Of a stretch of DNA of 56,517 bases, positions 10,561 through 23,114 are shown in pieces. The stretch lies in NCBI GenBank assembly GCA_001969505.1, contig LSSK01000632.1, positions 1 through 56,517 of the forward strand. The letters run 5' to 3'. This stretch comes from Zancudomyces culisetae. Taxonomy: Eukaryota; Kickxellomycota; Harpellomycetes; Harpellales; Legeriomycetaceae. The notes under the pieces were generated by a model. The model searched no databases. It was not told the DNA's origin and worked only from the letters and a program-made list of their open reading frames with translations. Numbering within the stretch: the stretch's first letter is position 1; the number at the start of each line of letters is the position of its first letter. Made by a program: the position numbers and the translations under genes.

Positions 10561-11085
10561 GGCTTTTTATTAACACGCAAATGGCTTTTTATTTTTGTTG
10601 ATATTTCCCTGGTACGGCGTGGTTTATTTACTATTATAAACTCTGGTGTTTTGGTTTGGCGATTATTACCAATTCAATAATCTATTTAATTGTCCTTGGT
10701 TTTGACCAATTTTAACATTAATTTTGGTTTTATTTTGTGTATTTTTAATTTAACTCTGAAAATTACTACAAATAATGAATTTAGAACAGGCTTGCCTAAA
10801 AGAAAAAACAGGAAGGATGCAAACGGTTGTTAATTTTGAAGTAAGCGCACAAAATACAATTTCCAGGTTAGCCGAATACGTTCTTACAGTGTGGAGCTAC
10901 GCCAACAGGCTAGCCAAACCAACCTCACATCTAACCATTAGTTATTGTGGCGCACATACCACAACCAAATCAAAAGGCAAATAAATAAAATCTGGTTTTT
11001 TGAATCAGACACCAGAAGAAAAGCAACTATTAAAATACTCTAATTTAGAAAACTTCAGGAAAAAAAAATTATTATGCATATACCT
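10561..11085. other. Intergenic between PTAR1-like gene start and SH3 gene end
   Basis: AT-rich. A plus-strand frame at 10775-10984 (69 codons with ATG, containing ISRLAEYVLTVWSYANRLA) is helical in character but resembles nothing I know. It is recorded here rather than called as a gene. Confidence 0.4.
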
Positions 11086-13293
11086 CTAAATGGATTCTAC
11101 ATAGACCCTGGGAAAAACACCACTCGAATTTTCAAGCGGTTTGTAGCTTTTTGGATCGACTACAGAACCATACCACCAATCGTAATTGACCTTTTTGAGA
11201 ACTACTAACACGCTTCCTTTTTCGAAGCTTATATCTCCGTCAATTACTGGCCGGTAGTCATAAAGAGTTTTCACTAGAAACGGTGGTTCCAAGAAATCGA
11301 TCTCCTCACAGCCTGCATTTGTATCTGTGCTACATACTTCGTCATCGCAGGACTGCTTTGAAGTAAACGAGCACTGCGATTCATATGCATAGTTGTAGAA
11401 TGAAGGCGAGGTGTTTTGACTTGGCATATACTTTGTGGCCCTCGCTTGAGGATTTGAGCCAGTGTTGTTATTTGAAGCAGATTCGTGCTCAACTGCTCTG
11501 TCTTGTTGAGGCCTGCCAAGATCGTAAGTTTCATTGATGTTTAGAAGACTGTCGCTACCATCTACATAGTCCATTGGATCTCTAAGAACTGGGAGAGATG
11601 CACCGAGCGCCTTTTTCATCTTGGGGTGCTGTGGTAGAGGCTTACCACGTATATATTCGCCATTCTTCCCATATCTACTATAGCCTTCATTCCCGGCCGC
11701 TATTTGATTGTGGCTTGGAGAACTAGCCAGGAAACCCTCACCTGCCTTTATTGGAGATGTTCCCAACTCAAACCTATCGTTATCAAAAATGGTGACATTC
11801 TTAAACCTTGCTTTAAAGTTCTCAATTGAAATCGGCTGAGAAACATGTGTTTGCATATTGGGTAGGCTATCTGCATCTTCGTCAGCAGGGCCAGTAATGT
11901 TCTTTGACGTATATGAATACCTTGCCTTGTTGGGCGAAGTTACCAATGGTACCTCATTGACACGACCCCAACCCGTCCCAGAAAACTCTAGTGGTTGAGG
12001 AAACGCCGAATATCCCAACTTTTGCATATTAGGATGTTGCGAAGCTAGCTCAACCTCAGTTTCACGCGACTCCAAATTGCTACTCGGCTGATTTGGCAAG
12101 GATTTGTCAAGCTGTTGACGTGCTGTGTTGATTGGCAGCCTGCTGTATCTAACGTGTCCCGTAGAATCGTTCTGATTGTTAAATGCGTGGTGATTGCTGC
12201 TACTCTCATGATATCCGCTAATACATTTTTCAAAAACAGTACTGTTTGTCGAGAATTTTCTAGAAGAACTACTCGCATTGGAAATGTCTGAGGTTCTGGC
12301 AGAGCTGTCTTCACTTCGTTCCACCTTTGTGCTCACACTGATATTTTCCTTGGGCTCATTTTTATCTATTTGCTTGTTTGTTGTATGATTCTTTGAGGTA
12401 TGTGCTACACTTGAAGAAGATATTTCTTTCGCTCTACTACCGTTCATCATTGTGCCCATTTCAGCGTTACCTAGAAGACTCATTTTATTTAGGATAAGCT
12501 TCTCTGTATTATCGCTAATAAAAACGTTTACACCATTTTTCTTGCTTATGGTGTTCGTTTCCTTATTTTGGGTCGAGGTCGCAACTTTCTCAAGCTCTAT
12601 ATGGTACCGATTTGCGTTGGATATGGAATCGCGTTTAAAGTCACTCTTGTTTCGATTATCACTTGCACACCTGTTATCGGTATACATAGAATCATACTTA
12701 GGGAGCCCGGCTCTACCTAGCTCAGAAAAGTGCTTGAAATTGGCATCGTGAAGTGTTTCCATATCTTTTGTTGAGTTGACAAGCGAATCCGAGGATTTTG
12801 TTGAAACGCTTTCTGATTTCTTCAAAAAGATATTCTCATATGTTATTGGTTTGTTTTTTTCCACTATACTTGGTTTAAGTTTGGGGTAGCTATAATTCTT
12901 TGCAAAATTTTGCTCGTCTTTATCTGTCAATGTCGCACTTGGAAACACTGGTGCTAATGTATCAAGTCTCCCACCATTATCAGAAACTGAGGGCAATAGT
13001 GAGAGAATAAGCTCATAATTTTCAAAAGTAATACCCCCTATACTATACAACTTTTTCAAGTTGCTCTCTAGCATAGATAACAAGTAATTTTCCAATCCAT
13101 CCGATTCCTTCTTTTCTGATTCATCCGAGTATGTTGAATATACAGTGGGTGCTATTGTATGCTTGCTGATATGATTGCCCTTGATATTCTCTTCCTGTAT
13201 AATAGATATATTTTCTCCAAATTTCTGAACTACTCCTCCTCCTTTATCAACTCTAAGGGTTATATCACCCAGCAGTCCCTTGTTCCAAGACAT
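11086..13293 (-). CDS. SH3-domain adaptor protein, Lsb1/Pin3-like ends with long linker
   Basis: A single exon of 735 residues with ATG at 13293. The C-terminal ~65 residues are an SH3 domain: VKTLYDYRPVIDGDISFEKG, then NYDWWYG, then SGVFPRVYVESI. This has the ALYDY-type motif, the tandem Trp and the final 'G-x-F-P-x-x-Y-V'. Around residues 67-102, ENYLLSMLESNLKKLYSIGG, ending in LSLLPS, resembles the N-terminal helical segment of yeast Lsb1/Pin3-type SH3 proteins ('L..I...L..L...G.I....Y..I...LP'). Between them lie about 570 residues of Ser/Asn/Thr-rich low complexity with a few proline motifs. Family members bind the Las17/WASP actin nucleator at endocytic sites. The long linker is unlike the short yeast proteins. 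Role inferred; SH3 domain certain. Confidence 0.8.
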   Translation of the reverse strand: MSWNKGLLGDITLRVDKGGGVVQKFGENISIIQEENIKGNHISKHTIAPTVYSTYSDESEKKESDGLENYLLSMLESNLKKLYSIGGITFENYELILSLLPSVSDNGGRLDTLAPVFPSATLTDKDEQNFAKNYSYPKLKPSIVEKNKPITYENIFLKKSESVSTKSSDSLVNSTKDMETLHDANFKHFSELGRAGLPKYDSMYTDNRCASDNRNKSDFKRDSISNANRYHIELEKVATSTQNKETNTISKKNGVNVFISDNTEKLILNKMSLLGNAEMGTMMNGSRAKEISSSSVAHTSKNHTTNKQIDKNEPKENISVSTKVERSEDSSARTSDISNASSSSRKFSTNSTVFEKCISGYHESSSNHHAFNNQNDSTGHVRYSRLPINTARQQLDKSLPNQPSSNLESRETEVELASQHPNMQKLGYSAFPQPLEFSGTGWGRVNEVPLVTSPNKARYSYTSKNITGPADEDADSLPNMQTHVSQPISIENFKARFKNVTIFDNDRFELGTSPIKAGEGFLASSPSHNQIAAGNEGYSRYGKNGEYIRGKPLPQHPKMKKALGASLPVLRDPMDYVDGSDSLLNINETYDLGRPQQDRAVEHESASNNNTGSNPQARATKYMPSQNTSPSFYNYAYESQCSFTSKQSCDDEVCSTDTNAGCEEIDFLEPPFLVKTLYDYRPVIDGDISFEKGSVLVVLKKVNYDWWYGSVVDPKSYKPLENSSGVFPRVYVESI

Positions 13294-16204
13294 ATTGCCG
13301 CTTTTTCCACCTATGTTGTTTACAGTAACGAACCTTAATCTTTTTATATCTTGTACACTTCTAATATGTATCTTTAGAAAAGCGAATTTTCAAATAGATC
13401 CATTATATCTGTTATCGTTCTATCTATATACAATATTAAACTCAAAACGAAAAAACCGTAAAACGAAATATTTATGCTTTTGGTGAGGATGGAGATTGAT
13501 GATGTTTAAAAAGCAAGAAAAAAGAATGTCTCCAAATACAGACCATAATATTTTCACTAAATTTAAACAAGCGCACCAAAAAAAACCCCACTAGCGCGTG
13601 CTGGTAGCAAAAAAAAAAGAAAGAACTAGATTTACTAGCAGTTAAATATGAGTATACTTAAATTTTATGGCTTGTTGCTTATAAATGAACAATCACAACT
13701 ACACAATCAAACAAATATGGTGTAAAGGTACCCGAAATTTTCTGTCTTTCTTCTGTTTAAAAATCAAAGCCCCAAGTAAAAATGATAAACACAACATTCT
13801 CCGCAAAATAATGACAGTCGGTTTGAAATGAAAAACGTTCACCATTGTTATATCCATTTCTATCTGTATTCCCTCAATATTCCACATCTTTGCCTCAACT
13901 TTCCTCAATTCTCAACAAACATGTTCAACACAGTATAATAGCCTCGTATTTACACTTAAAAATATACTTTTATACTCCGTTATTAAAACTGTGAGGTTTG
14001 TATCATGCACTTGTTCTGAGTTCATCCAAAAAAATGGGTGAAAGGAATAAATGTAAATTATAGTAAATAAGATGGCCAAAGCTTTATCGCATACTGTAAG
14101 TCAGTGCAGTCAAAGTTATTTAAAAACTTCATGAAGTGTATATATCTAATATCTACAATAGGATGAAAAAATGAGGAAAAAACTATTTATATGCTGTAGC
14201 TTACGTGATATGTCTCTTTTTCTTGTCTATAGTGTTTATTCGGTCAAGTTTTTTGTCCTCTCTGGTCGTTAGTATGATATATTACGTCTTTTTAACTATA
14301 TGACTATATAGCTTATTTCCTTTTAACGAATTTTGGAAAGAAAAATGAAATGTAAAGCGAAGAAACCTGAAAACAATAATACTAAGGTTCGTATTTTGTA
14401 TTTTGTTTATTTTTCTATTTTAAAAGTCATTAAGGTTTAATCGATTTGTAATACATACTCTTCGTTTTTCGCTATCTTTTACCAGCTCAAAACAAAAATA
14501 ACACTTGTCGTGTTTTAATTATAAATTTTTTGATTTATCACTTGTTTATTGCTGAATTGTTACTGCAATTACCACGAATTATAATAATTAGTATTTATTT
14601 GGCTAACTTTTTTTGTCGTGTAGCTTTATTTAATCCATTAGCGCATTAATAAATGTTTGCTGGGTATATTTTAATATTGAAAAACCAACCGGAAGTTGTT
14701 TAAAAATAATGGAAAAATAATGAATGAATCAATTACCCAAAATGACAAGAAAATGCCAATACAAACCCCCTGATTTAAGCTTTTTACGGTCCTTTCCATA
14801 TATCTACTGATACAGTTTCTTGCAAAAGCTTTTTTTTTGGTTGCTGAGTAAACAAAATCATAAGCAGTATAAACCTCAGTGTCAAATAGCAATGACGACT
14901 CAAAAATACCAAGATACTTGAGTAAAAGCCCACGTTTTTTATTTGGGTATTTTTCATGTATTAATCCCACCCAACTTTATTAATGCGTATATTTATCCTT
15001 AAACAAAACACGTAAATGGCGTTTGATTTTAAGCATGTAAAAAACACAACAAAACAAGCAGATTATCTCCAATCAATAATTGTGGAGGAAAAAAATTTAA
15101 AAGCTTTTTCGCGTTTGTGATCCAAATGGTGCTTGAAAACTCGGTTTACACATAAATTTTTGAAGTCGAAATCATGGAGCTTCTTTGATTCACGATTTTA
15201 TTGGACATGCACTATTTGTTGTTTTTATAGTTTTGTTTTTGGGATTTCATAAAATAGCCAACGTGAAAATCGAAAAAGTAGCAAGGCATAATAAATAGCC
15301 AAACAGGAAAAAAAATGGAGTCGAATATAATTGCATTGGCTATTGAAAACTCAGAACATATTCGAAGTGTGTAAATAACAAAAGTACGAATATCAATCTG
15401 GAATTAATTGATACATTTGCTGTTTTAAGAAACCCTGGAAGAGTTGGAGTCTCCAAGTAGATCCAGTAATGGCTGCACGGTTTCTTGTGATGCTCTTATG
15501 TGATATCAAGTCATGATTTACTGCAAAACAATTGGATAAAATAGTAAAACTACTGCCTGTAGCCAATAGGACGAGAATAAAAAACAGGATCAAAGTAGTA
15601 AGTATTGCTTGAATTCGACGATATCACATCTAGATTACTGAAGCCAGTATGAGTATACTTATTAAGATCAATAATTTTGCGGATAAAAGGCTATGTCTGT
15701 TCTGCACTCCAACTTGGCAACAGATCTGGAGTATATACTCAAGTACATTTAAAAAAACAAAGTAAAATAATCATTTGTGTAAGGCTTATGGTATAAATTG
15801 TGAATGTAAACAAGTGTCCTAAGCGATGTCTACTTATCGTCTTGAACAGCGATGAGCTGGCATTTTTCCTGTTGTGTTTTGGAATTCAAATATATTTACG
15901 TTGAAAAATAAGCTGATGGTAACAAATGCAATAAAAACCAAACAATACAAAATCATCCCTGGCCAGGGTAATTGGCGGTGACCTGTTATTTGCTTATTCG
16001 ATACAAAAGCAACCCAATATTTCTAGGGTTAACCTTTTACATAATTACAAAGAACGTGATAAGTTTGGTAGTTTGGAGTGCATAATTGTCTTGTCATTAA
16101 CCTGAGTCAAAGTACGATAATAGAAAAGTGAAGGCAAAAAATAAAATCAGGTGCACATAGAACAAGTTAGCCAGGTGTAGTAGAGAAAGTTTTCATTATT
16201 GCAA
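13294..16204. other. Gene-poor AT-rich stretch with one possible coding exon
   Basis: Upstream of the SH3 gene (start 13293) and downstream of the TMEM234-like gene. Most is AT-rich without coding signal. On the minus strand at about 15405-15525 there is a coding-like exon after a TTTTGCAG acceptor, reading HDLISHKSITRNRAAITGST, then WRLQLFQGFLKQQ, ending in a stop. One possible upstream exon lies around 15715-15650. I could not complete a gene model or recognise the family. Confidence 0.35.
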
Positions 16205-17139
16205 CTACGAGTTTGTCATGCATAGGTATACACCAGTGACAACCAAGAGCATTCCTACAAGTTCGTCTACATTTATTAATCATTAATGGTGTTAGAGTGT
16301 AGTTTGTATTAAAATGGATAGGATGTACCTTTAGTAAGCCTTTTGTTAAAGAGCAAAAGCTCTGTAAGCTGTGTGACTATCAGAGCCAAAGAGTTGACTA
16401 TAGGAACAGCTACTGTGATATCTAAAATACAGTTGGTTTTCTTTTGCGTGGTTAATACAAATATGCTAAGCAATATAAAGTGATGAAAAATGAACATACC
16501 AGAATCACTGAGTGTCAGATAATATACAACTGAGCCACTTAAGTTGAGTACAAGGGGGAGCATATACTATAGTGCAATATTACACTTATTTTATATTATC
16601 AATGTGTTTTTTCATTATAACATTGGTATATATGCTCTTTTTAAAAATAAAACTAAAAAAAGTGGTAGTGATAGTAGTGGTAATATAGATATATTTTATT
16701 AAAACCATTGCGCACTTTGAAACGACAAGAAATATGGTAAAAAATAATCTTTTGTGGAAATGAAGTATCTTTACCCTCCAATTCGTAATCAAAAAGAGGA
16801 GTTCCGAAATGGTTTGACTGAAAACGTTGCTCTTCTTGATTTCGCTTAAACCTTCAGCTCCAATCTTTATGAATGGATTCGTACTTCCCCAACACACTGC
16901 TGTAAACACAAACCCAACTGATGTTTCTAGTGAATTTCGAATTCATAATTATGCATTGAGTATGCATTGATTACCCAGTCTTGAAAAGGCAACTCCAGGC
17001 AATATTCTTAGCTTTTTTTATTACAAAGGAAAAGTGTTTGGATGTTTGGCTAAACCTTTTATGGTTGACTGGGTAGCCTTTTGATTAATAGGATATGATG
17101 TATGAACATAAGGGATATCTTACTTAATACGCTTTCCAT
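16205..17139 (-). CDS. TMEM234: TMEM234-like small multi-pass membrane protein, about five exons
   Basis: Secure exons on the minus strand: 16899-16775, 16566-16500, 16421-16329 and 16266-16205. All junctions are in phase (1/0/1/1). The first exon, 17139-17124 (ATG, MESVL), is a guess that fits the phase with donor GTAAGA. The product has about 119 residues. It reads VCWGSTNPFIKIGAEGL at the start, MLPLVLNLSGSVVYYLTLSD in the middle, then VAVPIVNSLALIVTQLTE and GMLLVVTGVYLCMTNS at the end. This matches TMEM234 (domain of unknown function, EamA-like): 'W-G-x-T-x-P-x-x-K', 'N-x-x-G-S-x-x-Y-Y-L-T-L', 'V-A-V-P-I-x-N-S-L-A'. Four hydrophobic segments are visible. The biochemical role of the family is not settled. 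No single ORF covers it, so a simple ORF call misses it. Confidence 0.8.
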
Positions 17140-20100
17140 CTCTTATTACGTTAACTCTGCTTGCATTTCATACCCAAAGTATTATTCAAATACTTTTCTT
17201 GTGTGCCTGAATCACCCCTAATTTTTTTTAAAATATTATATATATTTTTTGTATGAACATATATAACAATTATTCTACAACTTCAAGTTAGAAAACTCGG
17301 AAAATAAATTTAAAAATTCCTCTGAAAACATCACCCTTTGGTTCAATTTTTCATTTATTTAGTTGTGTTCTAGTTACTGTTTGTTATTCACAATTCGATT
17401 ATTTTAGTATAAAAAAATAATATAGCAAACAAATATACAAATAATTTGAGAAACGATGTGAAGATAGTATTTCACAGTTAAAGCAAATATGTGGATTGCA
17501 AATAAACGCCGACTATTTGGACCGTTTATCAGATTGACTCATGGTGTATAAAATAAATAAAACAGTGTTAAATAGAGTGTAAAAATATAATGGTGTTTTT
17601 AACCTCCTTTTCAAAATGGTGAGGCGCATACTTTGCTATTATATTTGGCTAGAAAAGATAATATCCCCTAGGCTTGCTACTACAATATATGATAAGGGTA
17701 GAACTCAGCTATGTGGAAGGTGATTTCCTTTTATCAGAATTTGACAGCTAGTACCATCAACATCCTTAACAAAAGGTGAACATATATGTTTTTTGGCTGA
17801 TCCTTAGCAACTAAACTTAAATGGTGAAATCAAATGTATCTTCTTTTGGTAATAATAGTATCCTACTAGTATTATGCTTGGTATTCAACCACATTAATTT
17901 AACAGTACTTTAATAATATTTTATTCTCCCTTTTTGTTGAGTTAATAGTGAAAAGGTAGTGTTTATCATAATATTAGTTGGTTTAAATGTTTCTTTATAG
18001 CAAAAACAGAGTGTTGGAGTATAATAATAACCAGTAATCCTTTTTACCCGCCTATACATAACCACTATATATTCTAAAAACACAAAACTCAGGCATACAG
18101 AAATACCAGCCAAGTAAAAAAATGGAAACAACAACAAATACCATTTTAATATTTGAAACCTTATTATCCGTCCCTGCACATCAGCACTCGGTTGCATATC
18201 TTTATGCATTATTTTCTCATTTTGCCCTGTTCTCTTTTATTTGGTGATGTACTCGTATTATTTGACCTTATTTGTTATAATTAATGATATTTTTTTCAAG
18301 GAAAATAAAGATCGATATAACCATCTAATTTTACGCTACTACCAAATACCCAGATATAATTCAGCTAATTCAAAATAATAGTAAAATCGACATTAATTAG
18401 AGGCCTACATATATAAGATGATGAGACTTGGGGCAGTGCAAATATTGTACTACATTTGTGCCATCAAACATGTACCTTTGGCTGTTCAGAGCGTTTAATT
18501 GGCATTTTTTGAATACAGTAATTTTATAACGAGCAAAAAAAAAAGAAAAGTCAAGTGTTTCTACGTTTGTGAAACACGTTTATGTTCATTGCAGTTTTTA
18601 CAAGCGCCTTTCCGAGTACAAAGTGCTGGGAAGAGATAATGGTGTAGAGGCGAATTTTCCCTATTAGGTAATTTTTTTTATACCAATTTTGCCGTTTTTA
18701 CTGTTTTTTTTTGTGCTCGCATATAGGTTCAGTTCTGTTAGCCAATAATCAAATATAACCCACCCAAATAGCAAATTTTGGATCGTAAATTTTTTTTTCT
18801 CAGGTGCAACACAAAATTTGGCGAAATACCAAAAATGTTGGCCGGAGAAAGTAGGGACAAACATTTAGCCAAGACCACTAAATTATGGGAAATATGTGTC
18901 TCAAAATAAAGAGCTTGTATGTATTTTGTCAAAAGTAGTGTGTGTCTTTTGGCTACTTCTTATCAGCATTTAATTCGCGCTATACTATTGTTATCTTTAA
19001 AATAAACTTTTGCGTGTTTTTTTTTTTGTTTTTTTTATCGATTTGTTGTTGTTTTTATTTCTGTTGTTTACATTTCTATTTTATGCTTTTTAAAATAGTT
19101 TAATTTACGTGAAGATTAATTATTCCAGTCTTGTATTTCTAGTAGTTTGGTGATGTTTGTTTATGTTTTCTTAATTCTACTTTTTTTTTTTTTTGCAGAT
19201 TTTCATTTATTCTAAGCTGTGTATCTTTATATGTACAGCGTTAAGCGTATTTGTAAACTCAAATCAACCAAATGTAAACGTGTTTTTGTTGCCAAACACA
19301 ATAATAAAGATCACTGGGTTGGGCATACCACAAACCACTGCAATGATGTAATGAGTGATGGTTGGATCCAAAGTGTGATATGTAAACAATGATATGTATT
19401 GGGCTATTCAAGTTGCACATACCAATTATGTAAAAGTTACTAAGAAAATCCGAAAAACATTAAAAAACAACAATGTAACTAAATATTATAAGCTCCTTCT
19501 TTGGCTTCATTATGATACATTTTGTTTAACCGCCTTTTTTTCTTTGCGAAAATACACAAGGTAAAAAAAAAGCAACAAACTTTTATAAAGGCTACAAAAC
19601 AAGCATCGTGATGCTTAACATTTCAGGAAACGACTATTTTTCCAAACATTTTTTTGTCGCCAATAAACTAAGTGAATTATAGCCCCATTTTTTCCCTCTA
19701 ATATTCTTGCCTTTTTAGGTATATATTTAATTTTTGGTTGCAAATTACTACAAAATTGGTTAGATTAGGGTAGTACGAGTTGGTAAACGAGAATAAGAAC
19801 TAGCAATTCATCATATTTACATGTTCAAATAGTTAATAAAGGTGTCACGCTCACGCAAGTTTTCTATTTATAGAAGCGCAGTTTCGTCTAGAACGCACAT
19901 TGTCATGATACAAAAATTTATGATGGGGTAAATTGGGTCAAGAGGGAGGGCTACACCATTACACGTAGTTCCCAATATTTTATCGCATTTATGTTTATGC
20001 TTGTATTCATTATAATGTACATATTCATCCTGTATCTGTTTATATACACCTGCCTAGGAGTAAAGTAAATCTATGGTGTTATTTTTTTACTTTTGTTGTA

Positions 20101-21933
20101 GTACACCCAGTGAGGACAACTGATTAAGATTACTTTAACTCGAAATATGAGTAACAATCCTGTAGTTTTTAAAATTTTGGAAAGTTAAAAAAAAAAACCA
20201 AACCAAATTGTTTTTGTTGAAGCTCTTGATCTGACATTTCTTTTCAAATGGTCCTATTATTTTTGTGGGCAAATAAACAATGCAAAAACTTTGCCTGACA
20301 TTTTTTCTTTTTTCTGCATCTCCGTGTACAAAAAGATTTCAATCGTGAGAGAAAAGTGCACTATACATCTGATGTACAACCTACCGCATATGTATATGCC
20401 CCGTATACCGTATGTACACATAGCCTTTCTTCTGTCGGCTGTAATAGGGAGAAGGGTTAATGCATTTTTTTTTTGCTGAGACCTGTGCTACCCATGATGA
20501 TATCTGGTTTAGCGAGTATATATATCTCAGGCCAAAGGCACCTTCTTATTTTTGTGCAATCGACCCAAATCAAGCGGGAATTTGAAATCCAATAACTCGT
20601 TTCCAGATTTGTAATTTTCTTTATTTGAAGTATTTCTGCTTCCGTTAATTTCAGTGTCTTTACTTTTTATCAAGTAGAAAAATAATAAACAAGCCATTCC
20701 TGATACATCTTTTTAAAACAATTTCAAATGATTAAATGCACCAAAGATACAAAGAACCAATTGCTAATAAGAGGAGAACCATCCCTGGTACACTTTGATT
20801 AGTAACAAAATATTTTTATTTTAAAGCATTTGTAAGGCAGACATATCTAGAACGTATCACATTTTGCTTAATACTCGCTTTTCCCGCCATTATATTTTTG
20901 TACGTAATTTGCTTTTAAAAGTATTTTTCTAAAGGTGCATTCAAGTGGTTCAACATCTTGGGTTTTTTATTTACTGACAAATTTTTATTATCGTCCGCCA
21001 TTTTGCATTTTAGTCATCATTAAATAATTGGTTTGAATTTACCGCAAAATTAAAAAATTATAAACAATACGGCAAGGATACCATTTTCATTAGCCCAGAA
21101 ACTTTGTTTATAACATGCAAACTTCACACTTGAGTTAAAACGTACTGAATTTGCAGCTATATATGTTCGCAGTTTATCACGCTAATTTTATTACAAATAT
21201 CAGTAATTCTAATATTAGAGGGACAGGGTATGAAGTTGAGTTGCAATTTATCCAGGACTTTTACTTTTATAGAGTTTATAGTTGCACAGTCTTTACACGC
21301 TAAATAAGTAGCACATATTTATTCTTTTTTCTTTTGCGGATTCTAATATGGTACTCAAAAAAATATACGAAAACCATCTCATTTCCCTAAATTGCAGAGC
21401 TTTCTTCATTAAAATAATCGTCCACTTTAATTTATTACAAAAAAAAATTTTTTTTTTCTGAACAGTATTATAAATACCATTTCAGTAATTTTGAATCATC
21501 ACCAATATTATAAATTGAGGCAAAGGATATAATAATCAAAAAGGAACAGGAATTCTTCAAGTTAACCTCTTCATCCCTTAGTTATGTATTAGATTATTAT
21601 TATTAAACCAAAAAAACTCTTATGCTCGTAATACAAAACATTAGTTAATTGAAGTAAAAAATTGGTTGAATTCAGGGAATATTTCGAATATAGCTTCGGA
21701 TCAAACGCAATATTTCTAATAACTTTAAAAAAAAAATCAAACTAATCCGCCAAAATTAAGTCAATATCGCAATAATATTTACTGCTTACACATAAAGTAA
21801 TATTATTTTGATTTTCAACAACCTTAACTTTGATATTAACAACTGTCTGATACTAATCGTAAATATCAAACTTAATCTTGCAGATATTGCGTAATGATAG
21901 TAAACACCCGATAATAAACACATAGTTATAATA
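17140..21933. other. Long gene-poor AT-rich region upstream of the bZIP gene
   Basis: About 4.8 kb with many homopolymer A and T runs, for example T-rich at 19018-19040 and 19182-19194, and A9T10 at 21439-21457. The only coding-like pieces are a minus-strand frame at 18209-18048 (ATG; a hydrophobic KWYLLLFPFFYLAGISVCLS segment, then a possible donor GTAAAAAG) and short frames around 18560-18660 that I could not join to anything. I recognise no gene. Part of this region may be regulatory sequence for the bZIP gene, since the last 2 kb before its ATG contain nothing else. Confidence 0.4.
21439..21457. repeat. A9T10 palindromic homopolymer junction
   Basis: Nine A followed by ten T, about 0.5 kb before the bZIP start. 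Similar A8T10 and A9T10 blocks occur at 26552-26569 and 27653-27671. Such tracts are stiff, exclude nucleosomes, and can act as bidirectional terminators or promoter elements. Confidence 0.6.
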
Positions 21934-23114
21934 ATGGACACCTCACAATATACTAATAAATCGAAAGGATCTCAAGGCTTCGGAAGTGCAGTAAGCTCTA
22001 ATGCATCGGATAGCACAAAGAACCAACAATTAGCTAAACACGAACTTGACAACACACCAAAGGGTCGAAACAGAGCTCGTTCGAAGGTTGGAAATACACC
22101 CGAGGAGGCGGCTGCAAAAGCTGAAAGGAATCGTGCTGCCCAACGCGCATTTAGGCAGCGAAGAGAGCAGTACGTCAAGGAATTGGAGTTTCGTTCAGCC
22201 CAATATGATGAGCTACAAACAATTGTACACTGTCTATCTGAAGAAAACCAGATGTTGAGAATGCGAGTAGAAACACTCACACACCATTTTAACACACTGG
22301 GGTTACCACTTCCACCAATGCCACCTATAAATAGACCGCCTACCGATTGGGCACCTCTTTTACCACCTCCTCCACTTTCAAATATAATGTCTAGACGACC
22401 AGGTGCTGAATCTTTAGCAAGGGGTGGCTCACAGCCAGGCCTTGTTTCCACAAACACTCACTCCCCTAACCTTGGTGCGAACACCTTGAATACCTCGATG
22501 AGTACCGGTGGTGTGACAAGCAGTATTTCAGATAGGCATATCGGAGGAGGCCCAATTGATGATAAATCTTTGGTTGGGCACAGTCAAAGCGGTTCTGGAA
22601 TCGGAATGGCTCACTCTAGCTCCAATAACCCTGAAGGCAACGTCACCAACTTCCTCGGTGGGCCTCTTGGTAACGTTACTGGACAGCTTCCACTTTTGCA
22701 AGGACAACAAGGCGGAATCGATTTCCAAAACCGAAGCGTAGATTCTTCAATTGTAGACCAACAATCCAGAAATTATATGTATCAGTCACCTGGTGGAAAT
22801 CTCCAGGGTGGTAACTCGTACAACCCCTTTAATGAAAGGGTGGGCTATCAACAAGTTGCTCCAGCATCGTACATGCAATCGAATAGATACGCCAATGACA
22901 TTAGAATGGATATGAGATATGGTGGTAAGTGAATTCAGTCCAACAAATGTGACTTTCCGATTTGTAATTCTTTATTTCCTTCCCCCCTCCCTCAAATGTT
23001 GGCTTTTGTCTACTTTTTTTCATATATTAACTATATATGTCTATTAAAATAGAGGGCTACGTCTTAGAGCCAAATGATTCAAAGTATGTACCTCCTCATG
23101 GCAGTCGGAACTAA
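21934..23114 (+). CDS. Yap/Pap1-like bZIP transcription factor, two exons
   Basis: Join of 21934-22924 and 23053-23114, giving 350 residues. The donor G|GTAAGT and acceptor AAATAG replace a chance stop at 22932 with a tail ending PPHGSRN. The basic region at about residues 64-85 reads NRAAQRAFRQRREQYVKELE, exactly the fungal AP-1 signature N-x-x-A-Q-x-A-F-R. It is followed by a leucine zipper with a Leu, Val or Met heptad (YDELQTIVHCLSEENQMLRM). A proline-rich segment (LPLPPMPPINRPP) and a Ser/Asn/Gly-rich tail follow. In yeasts these factors regulate oxidative-stress and drug-response genes. I see no paired Cys-rich redox domain in the tail, so oxidation-dependent export like that of Yap1/Pap1 is not supported. 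It is preceded by several kb without genes. Confidence 0.9.

Noticed and set aside
18586-18665. Plus-strand piece reading KRLSEYKVLGR, similar to the N-terminus of ribosomal protein eL20
   Set aside because: The rest of this highly conserved protein is not found in the window, and the piece ends in a stop. An equally open minus-strand frame overlaps it. Probably chance.
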